A stretch of DNA of 64,000 nucleotides, taken from Nocardioides humi. Its GTDB lineage: Bacteria > Actinomycetota > Actinomycetes > Propionibacteriales > Nocardioidaceae. The stretch is taken from contig NZ_CP041146.1 of the NCBI RefSeq assembly GCF_006494775.1, positions 2,666,001-2,730,000 on the forward strand, written 5' to 3'. A program made the position numbers and the translations under genes. Positions 36,487-45,188 of the stretch are shown one piece after another; positions within the stretch are counted from its first letter, which is position 1, and each line of letters begins with the position of its first letter. The notes under the pieces are model-generated. The model worked only from the letters and a program-made list of their open reading frames with translations. It was not told the DNA's origin and ran no database searches.

Positions 36487-37689
36487 TCAATCTCGAAGCC
36501 CGCCACGCAGCGAGGCTCCTTCTATACCCTTCTCAGTCTCGGTTGGGCTGCGGGTCTGCCCGTCCAGCACGGCGCGAACGAGCATCAACGAGATGAGCTC
36601 CTCAACGACCTTGCTCAGCTTCCGGACGTTACCCATCCGCCCGGCCGCCGAGTGCAGTAGGTCACGCACAACGTCGAGGTCAACGTGGCTCTTCTCCTCG
36701 GCATCGAGACTCTCGAAGCGAGCGTTGACGAGCCGGTCAATGATCTCCTTGATCTCATCCGCCGACAGAGGCTCGAACCGAATGAGAGCGTCGAACCGCG
36801 AATAGAGCGCGTCCCCGAGGGCGCGCTGGACGTCCTGCTCAGAGTCATAGTTCGACGTGCAAATGATTAGCTCCGGACCGAGGGTGACACTGTAGTTCTT
36901 GTCCTCGAAGACGCCGCTGTCGAAGAGTTGGTAGAAGGCACTGTGGAACACCGGATTAGCCTTGTCGAACTCGTCGATCAGGATGACGCCGGATTCACGA
37001 TCCAGGAGATCGTGAGCGAAGGACGACTCTGAAAGCTTGCCTCCGAACACGTACGAAGCGAACTGATCGTTGTGAAACATCGAGAACTGCTTGCGCATGA
37101 GAGTGCCGATGAGCAGTTTGTTTATGAACTCCGCTGACTCGGTCTTGCCCACACCGGAGGGACCGTAGAGCATTACAACAACGGGCTTGCTACGACCCTG
37201 ACGAGTGAGCGGGTAGAGCGCCGCCAGGAGTGCCTCCTTCGCCGAAACCTGTCCGACCAGGTGCTCGGCGTAGTGGTCGCGGAACTTGACGAGCGTCTCG
37301 CGGGTGACCACGGGATAGTTGTAGCGCTCGGTTTTCACCGAAAAACTTCGCTCAAGTTGCTTGTGAACGTGAAACGGCGGGTTGTGAAGGTAGAGATGCT
37401 TCGGGTTGAGTTCACGTATCCACCCGGCGAAGTTCGTGATCACGTGATCGTTGAGACTCGCATAATCACCCGACTGGGCGGCGACATGGCCGGGGCGCTT
37501 CGGCTTTGGCAGTTCCACCATTTCGTCGGATTCGGCACCGTGCTGAGTGACTCGGTGCGTGATGACCCGCGTTGCCTCATCGCGTTCTCGAACTAGATCC
37601 ATAAGAGCTACGGGCCGCTTGGGCTCCGACTTCTCTTTGAACCACGCAAGTGGGCCGTAGTAGATCGTGATCTTTGGATCACTCGACAT
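36487..37689 (-). CDS. Clp/torsin-like AAA+ ATPase
   Basis: A 400-residue protein with a 130-residue N-terminal region of unknown fold, then one AAA+ module. It has Walker A GPSGVGKTES, Walker B VILIDEFDKA, sensor 1 IICTSNYDS, and an arginine-finger region ALYSRFDALIRFEPL. The order resembles ClpA/B second modules and torsins, which unfold proteins. ATG 37689 overlaps the end of the DUF6414-like gene by 11 bases, so the two are coupled. The pair has the look of a two-gene defence or stress module; this is inferred. Confidence 0.8.
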   Translation of the reverse strand: MSSDPKITIYYGPLAWFKEKSEPKRPVALMDLVRERDEATRVITHRVTQHGAESDEMVELPKPKRPGHVAAQSGDYASLNDHVITNFAGWIRELNPKHLYLHNPPFHVHKQLERSFSVKTERYNYPVVTRETLVKFRDHYAEHLVGQVSAKEALLAALYPLTRQGRSKPVVVMLYGPSGVGKTESAEFINKLLIGTLMRKQFSMFHNDQFASYVFGGKLSESSFAHDLLDRESGVILIDEFDKANPVFHSAFYQLFDSGVFEDKNYSVTLGPELIICTSNYDSEQDVQRALGDALYSRFDALIRFEPLSADEIKEIIDRLVNARFESLDAEEKSHVDLDVVRDLLHSAAGRMGNVRKLSKVVEELISLMLVRAVLDGQTRSPTETEKGIEGASLRGGLRD

Positions 37690-38458
37690 GCTCCACCCCG
37701 GCTAGAAGTACGTCGTAAACGTCGAGTTCGAGTTCAGAGCTTGTCGTCCTGCGATCGAGTAGATCCCGAGCGCTCAGCACCTCTGCCCCGTCGGTGGGTT
37801 CCATCTCCGACTCCATCAGGAGTTCACGTTCCTTGGTCTTGCCGACGAGAACGCCGTGGAACACGAGCCGCATCCTGCCCAGGTCGGTCAGGCCGTAGTT
37901 GTTACGGAACGCTTTGATGTTGAAGCGGAGCACGCACTTCGTGCCGTCCTCGTCTTCCCCGACAAGTTCGTAGTAACCCTTAGCTCGCTCAAGGGCTTCA
38001 TCGAGGCGAGAAAGGTCGACGCCCTGGTCCTCAGTCTTTGCGATGACCATGTACGGCGTGTACATCTTCGCATACGCCATCGAGCCGTCCAGCGCCTTGA
38101 CGCGTAGGCCACGCAGCTGCCGGATCCGTTCATCGCCATCCGTCTTGTCGAGGTAGTCGGTAAGGATCGTGTTCGAGAGCGTCTTATTCAGGATGCTGCG
38201 GCCCGCAGCGGACAGCGCGGCCCCGGCCCCGGTCTCAGCCGACGCGCCGAGGAACGGCAGCCAACTGAATTTCGCGATCATCTTGGTTTCGACCTCGCTA
38301 TGCGTTTCCCTGGAACGCTCTTTGACTTGCTCGCTGGTGGACGACTCTTTGCCGCCAGCAGAGATGTCGAGGTAGTCCGATACGGACTCCTCGTCGCAAT
38401 AGACGATCTTGATCATCGACTGCCTGGGGTGGTTGCGATCCTCGGGCGTTGCGGTCAT
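37679..38458 (-). CDS. DUF6414-like protein, partner of AAA+ ATPase
   Basis: A 259-residue protein. MIKIVYCDEESVSDYLDI near the start resembles the DUF6414 family, of unknown function. The middle has a short hydrophobic stretch (FSWLPFLGASAETGAGAAL) and the rest is charged. The start may be ATG 38458 or 38416; neither has a strong ribosome site, but the second begins directly at the conserved motif. Cotranscribed with the ATPase, for which it may act as an adaptor or sensor. Confidence 0.65.
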   Translation of the reverse strand: MTATPEDRNHPRQSMIKIVYCDEESVSDYLDISAGGKESSTSEQVKERSRETHSEVETKMIAKFSWLPFLGASAETGAGAALSAAGRSILNKTLSNTILTDYLDKTDGDERIRQLRGLRVKALDGSMAYAKMYTPYMVIAKTEDQGVDLSRLDEALERAKGYYELVGEDEDGTKCVLRFNIKAFRNNYGLTDLGRMRLVFHGVLVGKTKERELLMESEMEPTDGAEVLSARDLLDRRTTSSELELDVYDVLLAGVEHVE

Positions 38459-38745
38459 TGGTCGCTCACTCGGCTTCCGACGTTGGGCGTGCAGACAATT
38501 TGGCCTCGTGGGGCCGCCCGCACTCTATCAATCGATCGAACACCTGTGCGATGCATGGCATGCGTGCAAGGCCGGTCACCACTTGCACACGCCCCTGTGA
38601 GCCGATGCTCCGGTCTGCAAATCGCGACGACCGGCGCCCCCGCGACAGCAGCAACAGGTTTGCGACCCGGCCGCTGCGGGGTCGGTCGTCTCCGATACGG
38701 CGGATCCGCGCAACCGAACGGCGATTTCAGGGCAGGGTATATCTC

Positions 38746-40233
38746 GTGCTGTTCCTCATCGACAGCAATGTCGCGATCACCAGCGACCCGCTGACCCATG
38801 AGTTGGAGGCGGGCGCTGAGTTCGCCATGGAGTTCATGAGGCTCGCGACGACGCATCATCACGATGTCCGCACTCATGACGGCTCACGAGTGGACTTTGC
38901 GCGCATCCGCGACACTGCGAAGCGACAAGCTCGCCTGACTCTCTTCGGGCGCTACACGCCTCTTGTGTCCCCACCACAGATCTCCGTCGACCAGGAAGCC
39001 GTACTGGGCAGGCCAGCAGCGGGCTCGAATGATGAGGTCGACCAGCTGTTGCTGGCTGCGGTGGTCGGGAACGCTGCCGAGTACCTCGTCACCGAGGACG
39101 CCGGCCTGCACCGCAAGGCCCGTCGCATGAGCGTGGCGGACCGCGTACTGACGCTGTCAGATGCAATTGCGATGCTCCGGGCACTACACGCCGACTTGCC
39201 TCGTCCACCGCCATCGGTTCGCCGCATCAAGGCTCACCAGTTGAACATCAACGATCCGATCTTCGACGGACTCAAGTCCGACTACCGGGGGTTCGTGGCC
39301 TGGTTCGAGAAGGTCGCAAGAGGACAGCGGGACGCTCTCCTCATCGAAGGGGAAGCAGAACATGCCGCTCTTGCGATCTTGAAGCGAGAGCCAACCGGAG
39401 AGTTCGGGCTTCCCGGTCCCCAGTTGAAGGTGTGCACGTTCAAGGTCGCGGACGGGTACAGCGGCCAGAAGTACGGCGAGCTGCTGCTCAAGGCGATCTT
39501 CGAGCAGACCCACACCGAGCGCTACACCGGCCTATACGTGACCGTCCTGGCGAAGCACGAGGTCCTGATAGCCCTCCTCGAGGACTTCGGGTTCCGGGCC
39601 TTGGACGGCGTAAGAACGTCGGTCGGCGAGCTGGTGTTCGCCAAGCCGCATGGCGGAGACGACGCGAGTGTCCTGGACCCGCTGGAGTACCACGTCAGAT
39701 ACGGGCCCCCGGCTCTACGCATCACCGGCAGGCGCCCCTTCGTGATCCCGATCGAGCCTCGTTGGCACCGGCTGCTGTTCCCGGATGCTGAGCCGGCCGA
39801 CGAAGACGCGCTCTTCCCAGCGACACTCGGGTTGACCACCCAGCCGTTCGGAAACGCGCTGCGGAAGGCGTATCTGTGCAACGCGCCGAGTCGCCTCCTA
39901 CGTTCAGGCGACCCGTTGCTGTTTTATCGGAGCGGTGACGAGAAGGCGGTGCATGTGGTGGGAGTCTGCGAAAGTACCATTGTCAGCCGCGACCCAGCCG
40001 AGATCGTCGCGGCGGTAGGCCGCCGCACCGTCTACTCGCTCGACGAGATCACGCAGCTGACCCGCAAACGCGACGTTCTCGCGATCATGTTCCGCCAGGA
40101 CCGCGTTCTTCGGTCAGCCCCGATCCACCTCGATGAACTGCTCGGCAACGGTGCCCTCACATCTTGGCCACAATCATTGACACAGACCAATGCGAAGGGA
40201 ACAGAATGGCTCGCACGGCGACTGGACGCGTAG
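38746..40233 (+). CDS. PIN-GNAT multidomain protein
   Basis: About 495 residues. The first 150 look like a PIN ribonuclease domain (VLFLIDSNVAITSDP with an acidic start, a middle DEVDQLLLAAV, and AAEYLVTEDAGLHRKA). Residues 210-330 look like a GNAT acetyltransferase (LKVCTFKVADGYSGQKYGEL). The last 150 resemble an EVE/ASCH-type RNA-binding fold (NAPSRLLRSGDPLLFYRSGD). GTG 38746 is chosen because the PIN domain begins there; the upstream frame shows no conservation. It overlaps the ASCH-domain gene. The 287 bases upstream, shared with the DUF6414 gene, are a divergent promoter region with no clear boxes. Confidence 0.7.
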   Translation: MLFLIDSNVAITSDPLTHELEAGAEFAMEFMRLATTHHHDVRTHDGSRVDFARIRDTAKRQARLTLFGRYTPLVSPPQISVDQEAVLGRPAAGSNDEVDQLLLAAVVGNAAEYLVTEDAGLHRKARRMSVADRVLTLSDAIAMLRALHADLPRPPPSVRRIKAHQLNINDPIFDGLKSDYRGFVAWFEKVARGQRDALLIEGEAEHAALAILKREPTGEFGLPGPQLKVCTFKVADGYSGQKYGELLLKAIFEQTHTERYTGLYVTVLAKHEVLIALLEDFGFRALDGVRTSVGELVFAKPHGGDDASVLDPLEYHVRYGPPALRITGRRPFVIPIEPRWHRLLFPDAEPADEDALFPATLGLTTQPFGNALRKAYLCNAPSRLLRSGDPLLFYRSGDEKAVHVVGVCESTIVSRDPAEIVAAVGRRTVYSLDEITQLTRKRDVLAIMFRQDRVLRSAPIHLDELLGNGALTSWPQSLTQTNAKGTEWLARRLDA

Positions 40234-40691
40234 CGCTGTTTTCTATCCACCCTGACTACGCACAGGCAATCCTCAACGGCACCAAGAAGGTGGAGTTCCG
40301 CCGGCAAGGGCTGCCCGAGGATGTCACCCACGTTGTCATCTATGCGACCGCTCCGATCCAACAGGTCGTGGGCATGTTCGAGGTTGCTGGAGTCGAGAGA
40401 CTGACGCCCCGACGCGCGTGGACGACGTACCAGCGCGTGGGCGGCATCAAGAAGCACGACTTCGAGCGCTATTACCTCGACACTGACGCCGCCTTTGTGA
40501 TCCGTGTTCGAAAGCCTCGGCGGTTCACCCGCGCGTTTCGTCTGACGGACCTTGATGAAGCCCTGCGACCGCCTCAGTCATACATGTACCTGAACGGCGA
40601 GCGACTCGACCGCGCCCGATCACTCAGCCAGGCCATTGACCGCAAGGAGCAACTCGACATCGATCGACCGTTGGTGGCGGTCGGCGGCTGA
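40206..40691 (+). CDS. ASCH-domain protein
   Basis: A 161-residue protein beginning GRVALFSIHPDYAQAILNGT, followed by KKVEFRR, the classic ASCH start, with IYATAPIQQVVGMFEV as the next strand. ASCH domains bind RNA or modified nucleosides; some relatives hydrolyse acetylcytidine. Its ATG lies 28 bases inside the 3' end of the PIN-GNAT gene, so both are translated from one message. A toxin-antitoxin-like or RNA-modifying pair is possible. Confidence 0.8.
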   Translation: MARTATGRVALFSIHPDYAQAILNGTKKVEFRRQGLPEDVTHVVIYATAPIQQVVGMFEVAGVERLTPRRAWTTYQRVGGIKKHDFERYYLDTDAAFVIRVRKPRRFTRAFRLTDLDEALRPPQSYMYLNGERLDRARSLSQAIDRKEQLDIDRPLVAVGG

Positions 40692-40753
40692 CCGCCGGAG
40701 TAGCCGACTGGGACCGGCGCTACACCGGCGACGTACCCGTCGTCGAATTGTCG

Positions 40754-41086
40754 TCAGGTTGCGGCCTGATACTTCTCCACCACATCGGCAGCGATGCGAC
40801 CGCGCGCCGGCACGTCGATGCCCTGCTCAGCAGCCCACGCCCGGACATCCTTGGCCACATAGCCACTCTTCGAGGAGGCGGCGGAGGTCTTCCGGCGTCC
40901 GCTGGTCTTGGTGGCGTGCTCCAGGTAAGTGGCGATCACCTTGTCGAAGCCAGCCGCTTCCTTGTTGGTGAGATCGATGCGGTAGGAGACGCCGCGGTAA
41001 GCGAATTCGATGCTCTCGCCCTTGCCGGATTTGATCTCCTCACCAGAGAGATCGCTGATGAGTTGAGTTACTACACGCTGCGCCAT
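40754..41086 (-). CDS. lsr2: Lsr2-like nucleoid-associated protein
   Basis: A 110-residue protein of Lsr2 type. The N-terminal oligomerisation domain begins MAQRVVTQLISDLSGEEI. The C-terminal DNA-binding domain has VRAWAAEQGIDVPARGRIAA, where PARGR is the AT-hook-like clamp into the minor groove. Actinobacterial chromosomes code for Lsr2 elsewhere; an extra copy on a mobile element would silence the element's own AT-richer cargo or the host's. ATG 41086 follows GAAAGG. Confidence 0.9.
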   Translation of the reverse strand: MAQRVVTQLISDLSGEEIKSGKGESIEFAYRGVSYRIDLTNKEAAGFDKVIATYLEHATKTSGRRKTSAASSKSGYVAKDVRAWAAEQGIDVPARGRIAADVVEKYQAAT

Positions 41087-41335
41087 GCCGAGACACCTTT
41101 CGAGTGGAGGACCATCAGATTTCTGACGCCATCTTATGACCAGGGGTAGCGGTTGGGCCAAACGGAAGAGCGGCCACGCAGTTCGCGGATTCGCTTTCCG
41201 CGCGGCTCCGACTCGCATTTCTGAACCGGCGGCGATCTTTCTGAGATTCTTCCCGGTCGTGCTCGACTTCGCCGGACTGTCGATCTAGCTTCTCGTCCCG
41301 CCTCACATATGGCGAGCAGGGAAGGGAGTCCTCCT

Positions 41336-41661
41336 ATGACAGAAGAAGACGCTGGTCGAACTGATTGTCCGCCGTGGTGCAGCCAGGACCACCGTGAAGA
41401 CGTACCCGGCGATCCCGAGCCACACAGCGTCGAGGGCTCTGGGTGCCGGTCACTCTCCTACGACGGGTACGAACGGCCAGCCAGTGGGCGTTGGATATGA
41501 CCGCCGCCGAACTGATCGTCGGCGTAGCGCAGCCTGTGGAGTCGCCGGAACCGTGGCTTACGGTCGTTGAGGCCGAGAACGCATCGGTCGGACTTGAGTT
41601 GAGCATCGGAAGCGCTCGGCGGTTGGTCCGCGCGATGACTGCACAGCTGGCAAGCCTCTGA
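41336..41661 (+). pseudogene. DUF6907-like protein, frameshifted
   Basis: The start MTEEDAGRTDCPPWCSQDH lies in one frame. The rest (VPVTLLRRVRTASQWAL, then ELSIGSARRLVRAMTAQL) lies in another, joined at the G3 run 41441-41443. One added base gives a 108-residue protein of the actinobacterial DUF6907 type, with a Cys-x3-Cys-x2-His start suggestive of a metal site. AAGGGAG lies upstream. Function unknown; such genes are common on actinobacterial mobile elements. The shift may be an assembly error. Confidence 0.6.
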
Positions 41662-41693
41662 CCACCGGCGGCGCAGGGAAACCGGCGGCTTCG

Positions 41694-41945
41694 TCACGTC
41701 GTGGAAGCCAGGCCCTGGACCAGGCGGCCAGGATCGATCTGGAGCGCTTCGGCGATGCGGATGATGTTGTGGAGCGAGATGTTGCGCTGGCCGCGCTCGA
41801 CCTGGCCGATGTAGGTCCAGTGGAGCTCGCAGGTGTCGGCCAGCGCTTCTTGGCTCAGGCCGAGCTGGGCCCGTCGCCGGCGTACGCGCGCGCCGAACTC
41901 GGCGGTTGCCGAGGACAGCGGGGGCTTGCCAGCGGGACGGGGCAC
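41694..41945 (-). CDS. XRE-type helix-turn-helix regulator
   Basis: An 83-residue Cro/C1-type repressor: RRRRAQLGLSQEALADTCEL, then HWTYIGQVERGQRNISLHNI. Very little lies outside the HTH. Short TCCATCC repeats in the 60 bases upstream (plus strand, near 41975-42012) may be its operator. It is convergent with the DUF6907-like gene. Confidence 0.88.
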   Translation of the reverse strand: MPRPAGKPPLSSATAEFGARVRRRRAQLGLSQEALADTCELHWTYIGQVERGQRNISLHNIIRIAEALQIDPGRLVQGLASTT

Positions 41946-42104
41946 ATTCCAAGCCCATCGGTCTCAAGACTTTCCATCCAGAGACCTTGAATCCCAATAC
42001 TATCCATCCTATCGTCGCGATTCCCGGATCGGCCGGGGACGACGAGGAGGAGAGGACCAACATGGGTGGAACGTGGGTGCCGCCGGTGGACCGGGAGACC
42101 GGTC

Positions 42105-42817
42105 TTACGCGGCTTTGGAGCCGGCTTGCTTCGTGGGCGCGGGCGCTTCGGAGCTGAGCGTCCAGACGAAGGTGAACCCGGACCTGGGCATGAGCCAGCC
42201 GTCGAGGTCGACTTGGACTTCGCGGCCGGCGAACTGCTCAGGGATCCGGGTGATCCTCGGCTTCGAGAGACTGGTGACGGCGTCGGTGACGGACAGGTGC
42301 GCGATGTCGGTTTGGGTGTAGTCGAGTTCGAGCGATAGCCCGCGCGTCGGCGCGGGAAGCTCAGTGAACAGCCGGTGGGCGCTCTTGGCCCCGACGGTGC
42401 GGCAGACGTGACGAATGCGGACAGACCGTCCAGCGTGGACGATATCGTCGCCAACCGAGACGGTGTAGGTCTGGCCGGTCTTGCGCTGGGAGCGGCGGAT
42501 TGGTCGTGATTCGCCGTCGACGCTGAACTCGAGCAGTTCGAAGGACGCCGCCTCCGCGGCGGAGACACCAGTGCGTTCGGGCATGAACCATGCCCAAGTA
42601 GCCGGGATGTCGGTCATGAGTTCGTAGAACTCGTCCCGGTCGGAGACACAGGCGAACTTGCGCACAGCGTGGCTCGGGACGGTGGTGTACTCCCACTCCA
42701 CGAAGATGTCGAAGAGATCCTCGTGCTTCACTCCGCGTAGTGGCGAAGGACGAGCAGCACCTCTGGTGCTGCTCTCATCTATAGATGAGAGCCTGATCTT
42801 GATGTCCAGGTTGTGCC
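42105..42817 (-). pseudogene. 3' part of membrane protein gene split by IS256-family element
   Basis: The C-terminal 234 residues of a protein whose start is at 44224-44694. The frame continues exactly across the insertion: before the element it ends RAPERWHN, and after one copy of the 8-bp target repeat it resumes LDIKIRLSSIDESSTRG. No known domain is recognised in this soluble part (EDLFDIFVEWEYTTVPSHAV, DIPATWAWFMPERTGV). No start codon is near the break, so this part is probably silent. Confidence 0.8.
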
Positions 42818-44223
42818 GTAAGAGTCCCCGGGAGTGGTGGGGTTTGAGGGACCAGCGGCGAGGCGTCAGCACGTAGGCGGCCATCGGCGGGATCTTCGGT
42901 GTGAACGACCAAGAACACACTGAAGAAGGAGTCCCTCCGATGGCCTTGCCCCAGTCTGCCCTGTCCGAGATCCTCGACGCGTTTCGTGCCGGTGATGGTG
43001 TCGACCTGATCCGTGAATCGGTCCGTGTCGCGCTCCAGGAGCTGATCGAACTCGAAGCGACCGAACGGATCGGCGCCGCGCCCTACGAGCGCACCGAGGA
43101 CCGCACCAACGAGCGCAACGGCCACCGGACGCGGCCGTTGACCACCAAGGCCGGCGACGTCGAGCTGCGGATCCCCAAGCTCCGCAAGGGATCGTTCTTC
43201 CCGATCATCCTCGAACCCCGCCGCCGCATCGACCAGGCGCTCTACGCGGTGGTGATGGAGTGCTACGTCCACGGCATCTCCACGCGCAGCGTCGACGACC
43301 TGGTCGAAGCGATGGGCGGCTCCGGGATCTCCAAGTCCGAGGTCTCCAGGATCTGCGCCAACCTCGACGAGACCGTCGGCGCGTTCCGCACCCGCACCCT
43401 GGACCACGTCGAGTTCCCCTACATCTACCTCGACGCGACCTACCTCCACGTCCGCAACAAGCCCGGCAAGGGTGGCCAAGTCGTGTCCATGGCCGTGGTC
43501 GTCGCGACCGGCGTTACCGCCCGTGGGGACAGGGAGATCCTCGGACTGGACGTCGGCGACAGCGAGGACGAGACGTTCTGGCGAGCGTTCCTGCTCAGCC
43601 TCAAGCAGCGAGGTCTGGGCGGGGTACAACTGGTGATCAGCGACCAGCACTCCGGGCTAGTCGCAGCCCTGTCCCGAGCGTTCCAGGGCGTCGCGCACCA
43701 ACGGTGTCGTGTCCACTTCGCCCGCAACCTCCTCGCCCACGTCCCCAAGGGTCAGGCCGACTACGTCGCCGCAGCGTTCCGGATGATCTTCGCCCAAGCC
43801 AAGCCAGCCGACATCGACGCGGCCTGGGACCGCACCCGTGAGGAGTTCGCCCTCAGGTGGCCCAAGATCGGTCCCTACATGGACGACGCGAAGACCGAGG
43901 TCCTCGCCTTCACCGCGTTCCCGCGCGAGCACTGGCGCAAGATCTGGTCGACCAACCCGCTCGAGCGGGTCAACAAGGAGATCAAGCGCCGCTCCCGCGT
44001 CGTGGGGATCTTCCCCAACCCCGCTGCGGTCATCAGGCTGGTCGGAGCCGTGCTGATCGACATGCACGACGAGTGGATCGCCGCCGATCGCCGCTACCTG
44101 TCTGAAGGCTCGATGGCGAAGCTCTACGAGACCAGCGATACTGACCCCGTCGCCGCCATCGAGGGCAGCGACTCGTAGGCACCGAGGATCACCTCAAAGC
44201 CCACCACCCCGCGGGGCTCTGTC
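42818..44223 (+). mobile_element. IS256-family insertion sequence, 1406 bp
   Basis: The ends are imperfect inverted repeats. The left begins GTAAGAGTCCCCGGGAGTGG, and the reverse complement of the right begins GACAGAGCCCCGCGGGGTGG; both continue to GGTGGG.TTTGAGG. The element is flanked by GTTGTGCC on both sides (42810-42817 and 44224-44231), an 8-bp target duplication typical of the family. It carries one intact transposase gene. Confidence 0.9.
42940..44178 (+). CDS. IS256-family transposase
   Basis: A 412-residue mutator-type transposase. The DDE residues are apparent as YIYLDATYLHV, LVISDQHSGL and STNPLERVNKEIKRR. The N-terminal part (NERNGHRTRPLTTKAGDVEL) binds the ends. ATG 42940 follows GAAGGAG; a GTG at 42901 would add 13 unlikely residues. 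Complete, so the element may still move. Confidence 0.93.
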   Translation: MALPQSALSEILDAFRAGDGVDLIRESVRVALQELIELEATERIGAAPYERTEDRTNERNGHRTRPLTTKAGDVELRIPKLRKGSFFPIILEPRRRIDQALYAVVMECYVHGISTRSVDDLVEAMGGSGISKSEVSRICANLDETVGAFRTRTLDHVEFPYIYLDATYLHVRNKPGKGGQVVSMAVVVATGVTARGDREILGLDVGDSEDETFWRAFLLSLKQRGLGGVQLVISDQHSGLVAALSRAFQGVAHQRCRVHFARNLLAHVPKGQADYVAAAFRMIFAQAKPADIDAAWDRTREEFALRWPKIGPYMDDAKTEVLAFTAFPREHWRKIWSTNPLERVNKEIKRRSRVVGIFPNPAAVIRLVGAVLIDMHDEWIAADRRYLSEGSMAKLYETSDTDPVAAIEGSDS

Positions 44224-44694
44224 GTTGTGCCAGCGCTCTGGCGCGCGGATGGCCTGGTCACGAACCTCTTCGTAGATCTCGCGGGCGAACTGCTCGTCGC
44301 CGAGACGGAGCGTCAGGGCACTGGTTGCCAACTGGTCGAGAAACTCCGGTGTCGCCACGCGCTTCATGTCGTTGGGCTTGGCGGCGAAGGCACGGAGCAC
44401 GGTGTCGACGGTGTCCGGCATCAGCGCAAGTTGGACGGCACGGTTGTTCTCCGTCATCGCTCGGTCCCGGTCACGGCTGATGAGTAGATCGACCCAGGTG
44501 CCGAGGAGGCCAGCGGCGACCAGGATCTCGCCGAGCTCACCGAGTGGCCAGAAGCTCAGCCAGTCCCACGACGGGTCGTTGCCAACGGCGCGGGCCAGAG
44601 TGAGAAGAGCAACACCGACTCCAAAGACCAGCAATGCCACGATTGTCATCTTGAGGGCGTAAATGCGGGAGAGGAGGGTAGAGCGGTTGTTCAT
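44224..44694 (-). pseudogene. 5' part of split membrane protein gene
   Basis: The N-terminal 157 residues of the disrupted protein: two membrane segments (LKMTIVALLVFGVGVALLTL and PLGELGEILVAAGLLGTWVD), then a cytosolic helix-rich part to RAPERWHN. Joining it to 42105-42809 gives a 391-residue protein. Read into the element it ends after nine more residues at 44194. Function unknown; the two-helix anchor plus soluble domain is a common effector layout in defence systems, but that is only a suggestion. Confidence 0.78.
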
Positions 44695-44793
44695 TTCTGC
44701 TTGTGATTATGACGGAACATCGCCTATTTGCCAATACCGCACTGTGCCGCCACACTGGCCGTCAATACAAAGGTTCGTTAAAATGGAAAGCGA

Positions 44794-45188
44794 ATGACTG
44801 AGGAACCAAATAGAAAGTTCGGTGAGCGTTCACCGAAGGAAATGGACAGGCTTGCGGGCTTGTTTGTTGAACGAATCCGATCACTCGTCCGACAAGGTGT
44901 GACGCGCGTACCCGAAGACCTTGACTACGATATCGACACGCTCAGCATCTGTGATCCGCGGCTTCGCGTCGCGATTCGCGCGCGGTTGGCCTCTGATCCA
45001 GGGGAAGCCATCCACTTTTTCGTCAGTGCCGCCAGTTTTTCACCGAACTCGAGATGCCAGACTTCGCCGCATGGCTTTTCGAAACCACCCACGCAGAGGG
45101 AGCCAGCGCGGGGTTAGGTTGTCACCTATCCGCGCAACAGTCCTGTCTTCAGGACGCGGCCCCGCTGAGCGCCGGAGGTTCGTCGTGA
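44794..45188 (+). CDS. Hypothetical protein, possibly frameshifted
   Basis: The start MTEEPNRKFGERSPKEMDRL and LDYDIDTLSICDPRLRVAIR looks coding. In the present frame it ends at 45117. Past a T5 run (45016-45020) another frame has more protein-like sequence (FFTELEMPDFAAWLFETTHA) and would end at 45188. One added base would connect them into a protein of about 131 residues. Not recognised. The two ends differ only by this reading. Confidence 0.45.

Noticed and set aside
39781..40233. Calling the end of the PIN-GNAT protein a confirmed EVE domain
   Set aside because: Only a few strand-like words fit; kept as a resemblance in the entry.
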